Notes: a model not told the origin generated them from the letters alone. Numbered from the stretch's first letter, positions 8,923 to 18,488 are shown. The stretch: DNA of 64,000 nt from Candidatus Mycobacterium methanotrophicum (GCF_023515995.1 NZ_CP097320.1:3534001-3598000); one strand, 5' to 3'. Numbers and translations: made by a program.

Positions 8923-9609
8923 ATGGGCTTCGACGTCACGGCGTTGCGCGTGTTCACCGATTCAGAGGGGAATTTCGGCAACCCGCTGGGCATCGTCGAC
9001 GCCAGCACCGTCGAGGTTTCCTGGCACCAGCGCATCGCCGCTCAATTAGGTTACAGCAAAACAGTTTTCATCGATCTACCGAGCGCCGGCGCTACCACTG
9101 CGCGTGCTCGCATCTATACCCCGGTCACCGAGCTGCCGTTCGCCGGTCACCCGACGGTCGGCGCCTCATGGTGGGTGCGCAACCGGGGTACTCCGATCCG
9201 CACGCTGCAGGTACCGGCCGGCATCGTGCAGGTGAGCTACGACGACGACGCCACGGCGATCAGCGCACGCTCGGAATGGGCTCCCGAATTCGCCGTTCAC
9301 GATCTCGAATCGCTCGATGACCTCGCAGCCGCCGACCCCGCCGACTTCACCGACGATGTGGCGCACTACCTGTGGACCTGGGTCGACGAGGCGGCCGGAT
9401 CACTGCGCGCTCGGTTTTTCGCGGCCAATCTTGGTGTGGCCGAAGACGAAGCGGCCGGATCTGCTGCCGTCCGAATGACCGACTATCTCAGCCGTGACTT
9501 GACCATCGTGCAGGGCAACGGCTCGGTAATCCAGACCAGGTGGAACCCGCAGGGCTGGGTTCGGGTTGCCGGGCGCGTCGTCGACGACGGTGTGACGCAC
9601 TTCGTCTAG
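8923..9609 (+). CDS. PhzF-family protein with altered catalytic Glu
   Basis: A 228-residue PhzF/epimerase-fold protein equivalent to Rv2716. Shared family motifs are FGNPLGIV near the N-terminus, [15 protein letters not shown], and [16 protein letters not shown] near the C-terminus. In PhzF the motif LSETVF supplies the catalytic glutamate; here it reads YSKTVF, with Lys encoded by AAA around 9058, so classic isomerase chemistry is doubtful. At 228 residues it is shorter than typical PhzF (about 280). Confidence 0.85.
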   Translation: MGFDVTALRVFTDSEGNFGNPLGIVDASTVEVSWHQRIAAQLGYSKTVFIDLPSAGATTARARIYTPVTELPFAGHPTVGASWWVRNRGTPIRTLQVPAGIVQVSYDDDATAISARSEWAPEFAVHDLESLDDLAAADPADFTDDVAHYLWTWVDEAAGSLRARFFAANLGVAEDEAAGSAAVRMTDYLSRDLTIVQGNGSVIQTRWNPQGWVRVAGRVVDDGVTHFV

Positions 9610-9673
9610 GCCGTTCCGCGTCAGAGTTATCCGCCATCAATGCTTCGACGCGGGAATGCCTTTGGCGCGGCAC

Positions 9674-10159
9674 TCAGCTCGTGCGGTGCAATACCGCAGA
9701 GAGGTGGTGTTGCAGCGGTCGGCCGACCGCGCCCATCTGCAGCGAATACGCGAGCTCGTCGCCATCGACACGGAATGTGCGGCCCAGGGCGGTCACCTCT
9801 TTGGCGGTTGGTGTCAGCCCGATGTGCGCGGCGGTCATGTCAAGCTCGATCGTCGTGCCGCCGACGGTGTATGTGCCCACCTCGATTTCGGTGATGCCGC
9901 TTGGGTGTGCGAGCACCAGTTCGACGTGACCGGGTCGGGGACTGCGAAGATATCCCGTCTCGGCATGCAGGGGCTTGCCGTCGGCCGCGGAGGCGGTTTT
10001 TTGCCCATAGACCAAAAACGGTTTGCCCACATGGGAAAACACGACTTCCTCGAGGTAGTCGAACGGCTGAATTGTCGGGTATGTCCCAGACCCACGACCC
10101 TGCCATGTACCGAGCAGCGGAGCGAGCGGCTGCAAGTCGGGGTGCAGGTCGGGCGGCAT
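9674..10159 (-). CDS. Nitrobindin-type haem-binding beta-barrel (Rv2717c-like)
   Basis: A 161-residue DUF1794/THAP4-C-type protein. The nitrobindin hallmark GTWQGRGSG is at residues 17-25, followed by alternating beta strands (YLEEVVFSHVG, YGQKTASA, VELVLAHPSGITEIEVGTY), and the C-terminal HHLSAVLHR contains the expected proximal haem histidine. The family binds ferric haem and NO or peroxynitrite. Orthologous in sequence and position to Rv2717c. Convergent with the PhzF-like gene. Confidence 0.92.
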   Translation of the reverse strand: MPPDLHPDLQPLAPLLGTWQGRGSGTYPTIQPFDYLEEVVFSHVGKPFLVYGQKTASAADGKPLHAETGYLRSPRPGHVELVLAHPSGITEIEVGTYTVGGTTIELDMTAAHIGLTPTAKEVTALGRTFRVDGDELAYSLQMGAVGRPLQHHLSAVLHRTS

Positions 10160-10190
10160 CTCACCAGCCTATCTGCTGCGGCGCAGCTAG

Positions 10191-11399
10191 CTAGGCGCCG
10201 TGGACGTCCGGGGTGCGTACATGCTCGGGGCGAAAGCCCCGGCCGACGACGATCGGCGGGATGAACTGCAGCGGGCCCCGGCCGACGAACTTCGGAATAC
10301 GGATCGGCGACAGGTCGCCCGTCAAAACGGGCTTGATCGCCCGGTTCTGGATGAATATCTGGCCGGCCTGGATAATCCGGGCAGGTAGCTCGCGGCGACG
10401 CTGCACCTTGGCGAGGTCGGCATCGGTCAACCGGCCCTCTCGTAATGGGGTGCAGACGATGTTGGCCGCCGCCACCGCATCAGCAACAGCAAGGTTGATA
10501 CCGACGCCACCGGCCGGCGACATGGCATGCGCGGCATCCCCAATGCAGAGCAAACCGCTACGCCACCAAGTCTTGAGCCGATCCACCCGCACATCGAGCT
10601 GGCTGGTGTCGTCCCAGGACTGCAGATCACCGAGATGCTCACCCAACGTCGGCAGCGCGGACGCCAGACGCTCTTTGAACGCCTCCAGTGAACCGTCTCG
10701 CGGGTTCTGGCCCTTCGGCACGAGATACGCGACCTGCCAGTAGTCGCCCCGATAGATCATGGCCATCAGCAGGCCTTTACGGAGGATCGCGAAGAGCTCT
10801 TGAGGATCGCCGGGGCGCCACTTCAGCCGGAACCACAACACATCCATCGGCGAGCTCGCCCGGGCGATCTCCAATCCTGCCGCCGCGCGCACCGCCGACG
10901 CGCGCCCATCGGCGCCGATCACCAGCTCGGCCCGCACTTCCAGCTCGGGCGTGCGCACCCCGACGACGCGATCGTCCTCAAAGACCAAATCCTTGACTTC
11001 GGCGTTGCGGATCAAGGTGAATTGTGGGTATTCACTTGCCTTTTCGGCGAGAAAGTCCAGGAAGTCCCACTGCGGCATCAATGCGATGTAAGGCTGTTTG
11101 AAGCCAAGCCATGTGAGCGCGCTGAAGTTACCGAAGGTGCGAAGTGGGCCGTCGGTGTCGAACGCAACTCGGGTGATCTTGGTGTGCGGTAGACGCAGGA
11201 ACTCATCGATAAGCCCGAGTTCGTCCATGATCCGCAGGGTGGTGGGATGCACTGTGTCGCCGCGGAAGTCGCGCAGGAAATCGTTGTGCTTTTCCAAGAC
11301 GACGACCCGGATACCGGCGCGGGCCTGCAGCAACGCATGAACCAGGCCCGCGGGACCGCCACCGGCAACACAGACCTGGACTTGCAGGGCTCGAGTCAC
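10191..11399 (-). CDS. FAD-dependent monooxygenase (PHBH fold)
   Basis: A 402-residue flavoprotein of the p-hydroxybenzoate-hydroxylase group. The Rossmann FAD site is VAGGGPAGLVHALLQARAG at the N-terminus, RDFRGDTVHPTTL follows, VIGADGRASAVR is the DG motif, and LLCIGDAAHAMSPAGGVGIN is the second FAD site. The substrate is unknown. No gene of this type sits between Rv2717c and nrdR in M. tuberculosis, so this is an insertion here or a loss there. Start by ATG 11399. Confidence 0.87.
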   Translation of the reverse strand: MTRALQVQVCVAGGGPAGLVHALLQARAGIRVVVLEKHNDFLRDFRGDTVHPTTLRIMDELGLIDEFLRLPHTKITRVAFDTDGPLRTFGNFSALTWLGFKQPYIALMPQWDFLDFLAEKASEYPQFTLIRNAEVKDLVFEDDRVVGVRTPELEVRAELVIGADGRASAVRAAAGLEIARASSPMDVLWFRLKWRPGDPQELFAILRKGLLMAMIYRGDYWQVAYLVPKGQNPRDGSLEAFKERLASALPTLGEHLGDLQSWDDTSQLDVRVDRLKTWWRSGLLCIGDAAHAMSPAGGVGINLAVADAVAAANIVCTPLREGRLTDADLAKVQRRRELPARIIQAGQIFIQNRAIKPVLTGDLSPIRIPKFVGRGPLQFIPPIVVGRGFRPEHVRTPDVHGA

Positions 11400-11418
11400 G
11401 TCCCGACCCTACCTACGG

Positions 11419-11883
11419 TCAGCCGGGAGACGACACCTTGCGGTGCGCGCGCAGCGCCTGAATCTCGCGCTCGAAATCGTCTGCGGACGAAAACGACCGG
11501 TACACCGAGGCGAATCGCAGATAGGCCACCTCGTCGAGTTCTCGCAGCGGACCAAGGATTGCCAGCCCGACTTCGTGGCTGGGCACTTCGGGTGACCCAC
11601 TGGCCCGCACTTCGTCTTCGACCTGCTGGGCCAGCAAATTCAATGCGTCGTCGTCGACTTGGCGACCCTGACAGGCCCGACGCACACCGCTGATCACCTT
11701 GTCGCGGCTGAACGGCTCGGTGACACCGCTGCGTTTGACGACAGCCAGCACCGCGTTCTCCACGGTGGTGAAACGCCGCCCACACTCCGGGCAGGACCTG
11801 CGGCGTCGGATGGCCTGGCCCTCGTCGGTCTCCCGTGAGTCAACGACTCGAGAATCGGGATGGCGGCAGAACGGACAATGCAT
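11419..11883 (-). CDS. nrdR: Transcriptional repressor NrdR
   Basis: A 154-residue regulator of ribonucleotide reductase genes. It begins [17 protein letters not shown] and includes [11 protein letters not shown], the two Cys pairs of the zinc ribbon, followed by the ATP-cone domain ([20 protein letters not shown]...). ATG 11883 starts directly at the zinc finger; a longer in-frame extension to 11967 has no homology. Matches Rv2718c, with the cell-division/SOS gene upstream on the same strand. Confidence 0.95.
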   Translation of the reverse strand: MHCPFCRHPDSRVVDSRETDEGQAIRRRRSCPECGRRFTTVENAVLAVVKRSGVTEPFSRDKVISGVRRACQGRQVDDDALNLLAQQVEDEVRASGSPEVPSHEVGLAILGPLRELDEVAYLRFASVYRSFSSADDFEREIQALRAHRKVSSPG

Positions 11884-11983
11884 GACCGCTCCTTCGCCGC
11901 GCCGACTACGAGATGTCTCAGACCATCCCGAGCGTACCTGCGCGCTGCCGCGCGGACCTAGCATCACGGTGCAAGCGAAGCCG

Positions 11984-12460
11984 TCAGCCCACCGGTGCGA
12001 TCAGCGTCTGACCGGCAGTCACGGTCGGGGAATCAAGATCGTTGAGTTCGCGGATGCGCGCGGCGACCTCGCCGGCGGGCGCATCGGGCGCTACCCGGGC
12101 CGCCAAGTGGTGCAGAGTCTCCCCTGGCTCGACCCGCACCACGGCGAGCCGGTCGGGCAGGTGGCCCGCCGTCTGTGCGGGCCCGTCACGCAGCATGTCG
12201 CCGAAGTGCGCCACCATCCCGAGCCACACGGTGATCAGCGCCGCCAGCAGGGCCAGCACCACCGTGGTCGCCGGTGTAATCGGACGTGGCCGATGTGGCG
12301 CCGTCGACATCGCCACAGCGCCGCGGTAGCGCGGGGGCGCGGCCATCGGTCTAGACGGCTGCGGACCCCGGGTTACTGGCCGATCGCGGCGGCCGGCCGG
12401 ACGCGCCCGGACCGGCCGGCACTGGATCGGCGCGCTCGGTGAGATCGTCTCGATGGGCAT
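11984..12460 (-). CDS. LysM-domain SOS-linked membrane protein (Rv2719c-like)
   Basis: A 158-residue protein: a basic proline-rich N-terminus (about residues 1-60), one membrane helix ([19 protein letters not shown]), then a LysM-like C-terminal domain ([14 protein letters not shown] ... [17 protein letters not shown]). The M. tuberculosis counterpart Rv2719c is DNA-damage induced and affects cell division. ATG 12460 has a good AAGGAG ribosome site; upstream codons in this frame run through the LexA-box region and are not coding. Divergent from lexA, sharing its SOS control region. Confidence 0.88.
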   Translation of the reverse strand: MPIETISPSAPIQCRPVRARPAGRRDRPVTRGPQPSRPMAAPPRYRGAVAMSTAPHRPRPITPATTVVLALLAALITVWLGMVAHFGDMLRDGPAQTAGHLPDRLAVVRVEPGETLHHLAARVAPDAPAGEVAARIRELNDLDSPTVTAGQTLIAPVG

Positions 12461-12488
12461 GATGTGTGCTCCTTTCGCTGCCTGATAC

Positions 12489-12504
12489 TCGATCATCTGT
12501 TCGA
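12489..12504. promoter_or_regulatory. LexA (SOS) box 1
   Basis: TCGATCATCTGTTCGA differs from the mycobacterial consensus TCGAAC-N4-GTTCGA at one position. It lies 29 bp upstream of the Rv2719c-like start. Confidence 0.65.
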
Positions 12505-12511
12505 AGTATAA

Positions 12512-12527
12512 TCGATAGTACGTTCGA
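12512..12527. promoter_or_regulatory. LexA (SOS) box 2, weaker
   Basis: TCGATAGTACGTTCGA has a perfect right half-site and two mismatches in the left half. Its right half joins the left half of box 3 to form a perfect palindrome at 12521-12537. Confidence 0.5.
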
Positions 12528-12530
12528 ATT

Positions 12531-12546
12531 TCGAACGTGTGATCGA
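12531..12546. promoter_or_regulatory. LexA (SOS) box 3
   Basis: TCGAACGTGTGATCGA differs from the TCGAAC-N4-GTTCGA consensus at one position. It lies about 70 bp upstream of the Rv2719c-like start and 130 bp from lexA. Confidence 0.65.
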
Positions 12547-12627
12547 GCTGTTGCACATACAGCAGACGTTAGGACACCCCACCGACACCTTTTGCGGTTG
12601 GCTCGGCCGCAACACATCGAACACACC

Positions 12628-12643
12628 TCGAACACATGTTTGA
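12628..12643. promoter_or_regulatory. LexA (SOS) box of lexA
   Basis: TCGAACACATGTTTGA, one mismatch from consensus and matching, from memory, the autoregulatory box of M. tuberculosis lexA. It ends 32 bp before the lexA start codon. Confidence 0.85.
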
Positions 12644-12675
12644 TATCGGGGCTGAATGCGGCTACATTCGTCCGC

Positions 12676-13374
12676 ATGAGCGACAGCGACACCCCGGACG
12701 CCGGCCCTGGGCGCAGCGCGCGATCTGCGGATTCAGGGCTCACTGAGCGACAGCGCATGATTTTGGACGTCATCCGCGCTTCGGTCAGCAGTCGCGGATA
12801 TCCCCCGAGCATCCGGGAAATCGGCGATGCCGTGGGTCTGACGTCGACGTCGTCAGTGGCCCACCAACTGCGCACGCTCGAACGCAAGGGCTATCTCCGC
12901 CGTGACCCCAACCGCCCGCGCGCTGTCGATGTGCGCGGTGCCGACGACCACGTGAAACCGACGGTGCTCACCGATGTCTCCGGCTCGGACGCACTGCCGG
13001 AACCTACGTTTGTTCCCGTTTTGGGGCGCATCGCGGCAGGCGGGCCGATCCTTGCCGAGCAAGCCGTTGAAGACGTCTTTCCGCTCCCGCGCGAGCTCGT
13101 CGGCGAGGGCGCGCTGTTCCTGCTGCGGGTAGTCGGTGATTCGATGGTCGACGCCGCGATCTGCGACGGCGACTGGGTGGTGGTGCGTCAGCAAAACGTG
13201 GCCGACAACGGTGACATCGTGGCGGCGATGATCGACGGCGAGGCTACCGTCAAGACCTTCAAGCGCACCGGCGGTCAGGTGTGGCTGATGCCGCACAACC
13301 CGGCCTTCGACCCCATTCCGGGCAACCACGCTGCGGTGCTCGGAAAAGTTGTCACGGTGATCCGCAAGATCTGA
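12676..13374 (+). CDS. lexA: SOS repressor LexA
   Basis: A 232-residue LexA: winged HTH ([20 protein letters not shown], then [16 protein letters not shown]), cleavage site Ala121-Gly122 in GRIAAGGPI, serine nucleophile Ser156 in VVGDSMVDA, and the general-base Lys193 in ATVKTFKR. Self-cleaves on contact with RecA filaments. ATG 12676 aligns with other mycobacterial LexA N-termini; the frame is open upstream through the operator region. Divergent from the Rv2719c-like gene, with four candidate LexA boxes between them. Confidence 0.97.
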   Translation: MSDSDTPDAGPGRSARSADSGLTERQRMILDVIRASVSSRGYPPSIREIGDAVGLTSTSSVAHQLRTLERKGYLRRDPNRPRAVDVRGADDHVKPTVLTDVSGSDALPEPTFVPVLGRIAAGGPILAEQAVEDVFPLPRELVGEGALFLLRVVGDSMVDAAICDGDWVVVRQQNVADNGDIVAAMIDGEATVKTFKRTGGQVWLMPHNPAFDPIPGNHAAVLGKVVTVIRKI

Positions 13375-13392
13375 CTGCCGCGATCCGGTCGG

Positions 13393-15420
13393 CTACTGCG
13401 CCTTGGTGAACCCGTTCGCCTGCGCGATTTCTTCGCTGAGGAACCAGATTTCGGCAAGCGTGTCTTCGTATAGTGCGCTGTCGGGCATGTAATAGAGGCC
13501 AGAGCTGGCGTTGGCTTTAACGGGGTACCCGTCGGGCACCTGGTACCGATCGTCCAGCGGTAGATGAATCGCCAACTGGCCGGGAACAATTGGGGCAACT
13601 GCAGCGAAGTGAGTGGTGTCTTCGTCGTCGTCCGGGTCCGCGGCTGCATGTCGCCCGCCTCGAACTTGGCTCCGAGCCGGTATCCGCGTCGGAGCCGTAT
13701 CCACGGCGTCTGGGTCTTCGACGAAGTGCTCTTCGTCGAAGTGCTCGTCATCGAAGTGCTCGTCGTCGCCTTCGTCCAGCCCGGAAAAATCTTCGGGGCT
13801 TTCGATTTCGTCGGGCAGCGGCTCGTCAACCGAATCGACACGCTTGAGCGGCATCCAGTCCCTGGTCGCCTGACTCGGCAGGCGCACGGTCCGCGGACGC
13901 GGCGGCGCGGGATAGCCCTCGGTCAATCTTGACGACGCGAGATCGCGTTCGGCCTCCGGTGACCACTGTGCAACAGCCTCGGTGACCGCCTCATCGCCGA
14001 TGCGCTCGCTTGATTGCTGTCCAACCCCGGGTTCGGCGACGTCGACGTGGCGCCGGGCGCCACGGCGGTGACGCCAGGTCGACGCCGTCGGCGCGGCGAT
14101 CCCGATCAACAACACCGCCGCTGCGATCGCAACAGGCAACCACCACCGGTGCCAGGTCAACCAGCCACCCCCGCCGGGAGCCGGCGCCGAACCGACCGGC
14201 ATCTTCTGTCCCGGCACCTGCAGCCCGGACAGTGACGACGCCAGGTTCGCCGGCGAAGTGGTGAAGGTGTTCTTGGCCTGATTCCACGAGATCTGACCGC
14301 CGGTGAATTTCTGCGTGAGCAGGTCGTTGTCTGCCGTCTGATCTCCCAGCGGCGCCCCCAGTTTGCCGGTCGCGGCGCCGAGTTTGTCCCACGCGGCCTT
14401 GATCGCGCCGCGGACCACAAAGGCGCCGTGGCTGGGCGTCCAGAAGATCACGGGTTTGTCGGCGGCGGCGAACGCGCTCACCCGGCTGGCCGGCTTGAGA
14501 CCGCCATCGGCCTCGTTGGCGATCGGGAAGCCGAGGTTGCCGCCCGGGCCTCCCGCCGACTCGTATTTCGCCAGAATGTCCGTTTCGACGGCGTTGGCGC
14601 CGGTCGCCGGGCTGAAGAAGATCTTGCCACCGGCGAAGTTCTGGGCCAGCCCGTCGCCGGCCACGGAATACTGATCGCCTTGTTTGGCGCCCAGCGGACC
14701 GGAGGGACCCCCGGCTGCGCGCCATGCCGTGTTGATGTCCGCGGTCGGATCGATTGGTACCTGCAGGCCGGTGAGCTGGCTGGCCAGATCGGGTGGGACG
14801 GTGGCGAACGCTTTGGTCACCCTGTTCCAGGACACCTTGCCGCCGCTGAACGTCTGGGTGGCGACCTCGCCGTTGTAGGTTTCGTCGCCGACCGGAACGC
14901 CGAGAGGGCCACCGGAGCTGCCCAGTTTGTCCCACGCGGCGTTGATCGCCCCGCGCACCACGAATGCTCCGTGCTCGGGGGTCCAAAAGATCAGCGGCTT
15001 GTCACTGGCCGAGAAGGTGCTGACGCGGCTGTCGGGACCGGCCAGACCCGGTACTTCGTTGATCGTCGGGAAACCCAGATCGCTGGCCGCCGGACCGCCG
15101 AGAGCTTCGTATTTGTCGAGGATGGCGCCCGACATCGATTTGGCGCCGGTGGCCGGGGTGAAGAACATCTTGCCGTGGACGAAGTCCTGGGCGAATCCTT
15201 GCCCGGCGGGGTAGCATTCACCCTGCTTGGCGCCGAGATTCGAATGGTCGCCGCCCGCGTCTTTCCAGGCTGCGGTGATCGCCTCGTCGGCCTCGCCCAA
15301 CGGGGATGCCGCCACGACGGGCACCACCAATGCCGCCGACCCAAAGGCTGTCGCCAGTGCCACCAGACCCAGCACCGCACGCCGCACGACGGTCCTTGAT
15401 CGATGTTGTCGCCCTGCCAT
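13393..15420 (-). CDS. LGFP-repeat membrane-anchored envelope protein
   Basis: A 675-residue Ala/Gly-rich protein equivalent to Rv2721c. It has an N-terminal hydrophobic export signal (AVLGLVALATAFGSAALVV), then two long LGFP-repeat blocks (DLGFPTINE, PLGVPVGDE, NLGFPIANE, KLGAPLGDQ with paired NLGAKQGE/PLGAKQGD), a membrane helix (WLPVAIAAAVLLIGIAAP) and an acidic cytoplasmic or linker tail containing DDEHFDDEHFDEEHF. LGFP repeats are thought to bind the mycolyl-arabinogalactan layer. ATG 15420 is preceded by a strong GGGAGG ribosome site, so the open frame up to 15573 is not used. Confidence 0.85.
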   Translation of the reverse strand: MAGRQHRSRTVVRRAVLGLVALATAFGSAALVVPVVAASPLGEADEAITAAWKDAGGDHSNLGAKQGECYPAGQGFAQDFVHGKMFFTPATGAKSMSGAILDKYEALGGPAASDLGFPTINEVPGLAGPDSRVSTFSASDKPLIFWTPEHGAFVVRGAINAAWDKLGSSGGPLGVPVGDETYNGEVATQTFSGGKVSWNRVTKAFATVPPDLASQLTGLQVPIDPTADINTAWRAAGGPSGPLGAKQGDQYSVAGDGLAQNFAGGKIFFSPATGANAVETDILAKYESAGGPGGNLGFPIANEADGGLKPASRVSAFAAADKPVIFWTPSHGAFVVRGAIKAAWDKLGAATGKLGAPLGDQTADNDLLTQKFTGGQISWNQAKNTFTTSPANLASSLSGLQVPGQKMPVGSAPAPGGGGWLTWHRWWLPVAIAAAVLLIGIAAPTASTWRHRRGARRHVDVAEPGVGQQSSERIGDEAVTEAVAQWSPEAERDLASSRLTEGYPAPPRPRTVRLPSQATRDWMPLKRVDSVDEPLPDEIESPEDFSGLDEGDDEHFDDEHFDEEHFVEDPDAVDTAPTRIPARSQVRGGRHAAADPDDDEDTTHFAAVAPIVPGQLAIHLPLDDRYQVPDGYPVKANASSGLYYMPDSALYEDTLAEIWFLSEEIAQANGFTKAQ

Positions 15421-15628
15421 CACACCTCCCGGCGCCCGCACCACCAGCAGCTTCTGGCCAGTGTCGACCACTCGGCGAGCAGGCACAACTGTGCTTCGGC
15501 GCACGGGCGCATGCAAACTCATGTCGAAGACCCTACGGAACCGACACGCCGTCGACGTCAAAAAGCTGTCCACAACGCTGCCGGGTGTCGCACTCCATTC
15601 ATGCGAGTTTGCGTTACGGTCCCCGATC

Positions 15629-16578
15629 GTGGCGCACGGAAGCGGACCGATCTGGCTGGTGATCGTTGCGGCGGTCGCCGGTCTTGTCGTGTTCGACTAT
15701 CTGTTCAGCGTCCGCCCCACCCGCACGCCGACGTCGCGAGAAGCGGCTGTGTGCTCGGCCAGCTACCTCGCAATTGCGATCGTGTTCGGGGTCGGCGTCT
15801 GGGTTTTCGGCGGTAAGACCATGAGCGTCGAATATTTCGCCTGTTATGTGAGCAATGAAGCACTCTCGGTCGACAACCTTTTCGTCTTCTTGTTCATCAT
15901 GAGCAGTTTCGCCGTACCGCGGATCGCCCAGCAGAAAGTGCTGTTGTTCGGCATTGTCGTTGCGCTGACGGCGCGCACCGGATTCATATTTATCGGCGCT
16001 GCGCTGATCAGGGTCTTCGACTGGGTGTTCTACCTATTCGCGGTTGTCTTACTGGTCACGGCAGTCTGGCAGTCAGCCTGGCAAAGTCGGCAAAATCAAA
16101 GACGTCGGACACGGACACGGTGCTCGTCCGTACCGCCAAACGGTTGGCCACCGTCGAGCACGGCCGCAGGCTGATGACGCCAATGCTGCTGACCATAATC
16201 GCTATCGGCGGGGCGGATATTTTGTTCGCATTCGACTCGATCCCGGCGATGTTCGCGCTATCGCAAAACGTCTACCTGGTGTTCTCGGCGACCGCATTGT
16301 CGTTGCTGGGCCTACGACAGCTGTATTTTCTGCTCGAGGGTCTGCTCGATCGACTGGTGTACCTGCCGTATGGTCTTGCGGCGATCTTGGCTTTCATTGG
16401 TGTGGACTTGATGGTGTAGGCACTGCGCGACAACAGCATTCCCTTTATCAACGGCGGCAACCCGGTGCGCGTCGTCGAACTGGGCACGATGCTGTCGTTG
16501 GCGGTGATTGTCGTCATCCTGCTCATCACAACGGCGGCGTCAATGTTTACTCGGCTGACCGCCGATGGCCTCGGCTAG
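15629..16578 (+). pseudogene. Broken terC (TerC-family membrane protein)
   Basis: From GTG 15629 the frame encodes TerC membrane segments (IWLVIVAAVAGLVVFDYLFS, EYFACYVSNEALSVDNLFVF, RIAQQKVLLFGIVVAL), then shifts near 16075-16095. Homology resumes in another frame (TAKRLATVEHGRRLMTP, GADILFAFDSIPAMFA, LLGLRQLYFLLEGLL), meets an in-frame TAG at 16417-16419, and continues with ALRDNSIPFINGG to a TAG at 16576-16578. With one frameshift and one premature stop the Rv2723 equivalent is not intact. TerC proteins are linked to metal (Mn) export and tellurite tolerance. The end overlaps fadE20 by 4 bp. Confidence 0.85.
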
Positions 16579-17735
16579 ACGCCGAGGCTGCGGCCGATGA
16601 TTTCCTTCATGATTTCGGTGGTGCCGCCGTAAATCGTCTGCACCCGCGCATCGAGATAGGCTCGGGCAATCGGATATTCGCGGATGTAGCCGTAGCCGCC
16701 GTGTAACTGCAGGCAGCGGTCGATCAGGTGCACCTGCTTTTCGGTGGAGTACCACTTGGCCATCGCAGCCTGCTCGGCAGACAGTTTCTCGTCGAGGTGC
16801 AGCCGGATGTACTCGTCGACCATGATGCGGACCGCGGTGGCTTCGGTCGCCAATTCGGCCAGCACAAATCGGCTGTTCTGAAAACTGCCGATCGATCGGC
16901 CGAAAGCCTTGCGCTCCTTGGTGTACTGCAGGGTCTGCTCGAGCACCGTTTCCATGGCCGTGGCGGCCATGATGGCGATCGAGATTCGTTCCTGCGGCAG
17001 GTTTTGCATCAAATAGATAAAGCCCATACCCTCTTCGCCGAGCAGGTTCTCGGCGGGCACCTGCACGTCGGTGAACGACAGCTCGGCGGTGTCCTGGGCG
17101 TCCAGGCCGATCTTGTCCAAGTGCCGGCCGCGCTCGAAGCCCTGCATGCCGCGCTCGACGGCCAGCAGCGAAAAGCCTTGCGCGCCTTTGTCCGGATCAG
17201 TCTGGGCCACCACGATCACCAAATCGGAGTTGATGCCGTTGGTGATGAACGTCTTGGACCCGTTGAGCACGTAGTGGTCGCCATGCTTGACCGCGCGGGT
17301 CTTGATGCCCTGCAAGTCACTGCCGGTGCCCGGCTCGGTCATGGCGATTGCGGTGATCAGCTCACCGGTGCAGAACTTCGGTAGCCAACGCTGCTTCTGC
17401 TCGTCGTTGGCCAAACGAAGTAGATAGGGCGCCACTACATCGTTGTGCAGCCCGAAACCGATACCGCTGTAACGGCCCGCGGTGGTCTCCTCGGTGATGA
17501 TCGTGTTGTAGCGGAAGTCGGGGTTGCCGCCGCCGCCGTACTGCTCGGGCACCGCCATGCCCAGGAAGCCATGTTTACCGGCCTCCAACCACACCCCGCG
17601 GTCGACGATTTTCGCCTTCTCCCATTCCTCGTGATGGGGCGCGACGTGACGGTCCAGGAAGCCCCGGTAGGACTCGCGGAACAATTCATGCTCGGGTTCG
17701 AACAGTGTGCGCTGGTATTTGACCGTGCTACCCAT
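16575..17735 (-). CDS. fadE20: Acyl-CoA dehydrogenase FadE20
   Basis: A 386-residue acyl-CoA dehydrogenase matching Rv2724c. FAD/substrate signatures: AIAMTEPGTGSDLQGIKTRA, YVLNGSKTFITNG, ERKAFGRSIGSFQNSRFVLA and LHGGYGYIREYPIAR; the catalytic Glu is in YGGTTEIMKEIIGR. It oxidises acyl-CoA esters to enoyl-CoA in beta-oxidation, passing electrons to ETF. Start at ATG 17735. Confidence 0.94.
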   Translation of the reverse strand: MGSTVKYQRTLFEPEHELFRESYRGFLDRHVAPHHEEWEKAKIVDRGVWLEAGKHGFLGMAVPEQYGGGGNPDFRYNTIITEETTAGRYSGIGFGLHNDVVAPYLLRLANDEQKQRWLPKFCTGELITAIAMTEPGTGSDLQGIKTRAVKHGDHYVLNGSKTFITNGINSDLVIVVAQTDPDKGAQGFSLLAVERGMQGFERGRHLDKIGLDAQDTAELSFTDVQVPAENLLGEEGMGFIYLMQNLPQERISIAIMAATAMETVLEQTLQYTKERKAFGRSIGSFQNSRFVLAELATEATAVRIMVDEYIRLHLDEKLSAEQAAMAKWYSTEKQVHLIDRCLQLHGGYGYIREYPIARAYLDARVQTIYGGTTEIMKEIIGRSLGV

Positions 17736-17838
17736 TGGATGACCTCCGGCTGGACAGGGACTGTGCCGCCCAAGATATACCAGCTACCAACCGGATGGTT
17801 GGGCGCCCGAGGTGCGCATCCGGCCTACAGTCAGCGAC

Positions 17839-18345
17839 GTGGACGAAACGCTTTTGGTGACAGAACGCGGGCAGCTGCTCGAGTTCTCCTACACCGACAT
17901 GCTGTGCTACGCGGGGCCTTACTCGCCGGCAGGTGTGGCCAATGCCTTCAAAGTGATGCAGCGGGCATTCGCGGCGTTATCGCCGAACCAACCCCCGCAG
18001 CGGCGATCGGTCGTCATCCGCACCGCCTTCCAGGGGCCGGGAGCCCGCGACGGCTTCGAGGCCGTCACCCGAGCGGTGACCAACGGCCGCTACACCGTCG
18101 ACCCCGCGCTGGCGCGACCCGACCGCGGTCGGCTGCTGGGCGATTTCGTGTTCCAGATCTCCATCGCCGGCCGCGTAGCGACTCTGTTGCTGCGCCCGGG
18201 CTTCGTCACCGCCGAATTCATCGACCTCGTCGGCAACTCGGACCGCAGCCAGGCCGAAGAGGCGCACCTGGACCAGCTGAAGGCACAGCTAGCGCAGCAG
18301 ATACTGGCGGCGCCCGCTGAGGACGTCTACGAGTTGGCTGACTGA
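17839..18345 (+). CDS. Conserved-looking hypothetical protein
   Basis: About 168 residues, not recognised. It starts at GTG 17839 (VDETLLVTERGQLLEFSYTD) or GTG 17812. The sequence looks structured and soluble: LCYAGPYSPAGVANAFKVM, RRSVVIRTAFQGPGARDGF, a FQISIAGRVATLLLRPG strand pair, and a C-terminal helix (HLDQLKAQLAQQILA). Normal GC and codon use suggest a real gene. It is divergent from fadE20. Confidence 0.65.
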   Translation: MDETLLVTERGQLLEFSYTDMLCYAGPYSPAGVANAFKVMQRAFAALSPNQPPQRRSVVIRTAFQGPGARDGFEAVTRAVTNGRYTVDPALARPDRGRLLGDFVFQISIAGRVATLLLRPGFVTAEFIDLVGNSDRSQAEEAHLDQLKAQLAQQILAAPAEDVYELAD

Positions 18346-18401
18346 GTCCGGCCGGCCGGGAGCCTTCAGGCTACCTGAGCGGTGAAATCCCTAGCGGCGC
18401 A

Positions 18402-18488
18402 ATGGCTATGATCGTCACAGTGCAGCGACCCAAAGGGGCTGTCTTACCGGAGTTCGTGCGCAGGGACTTGATCCACGAGGAGCAGTGA
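18402..18488 (+). pseudogene. Probable VapB antitoxin remnant
   Basis: A 28-codon frame from ATG 18402 ending at TGA 18486-18488, with the tail [12 protein letters not shown]. The tail resembles antitoxin C-termini, and the frame overlaps the following vapC start (GTGA), the normal vapBC arrangement. The DNA-binding N-terminal half is missing. Confidence 0.4.

Noticed and set aside
14428..15399. 323-codon forward frame
   Set aside because: Antisense to the LGFP-repeat gene; its internal repetition only mirrors those repeats.
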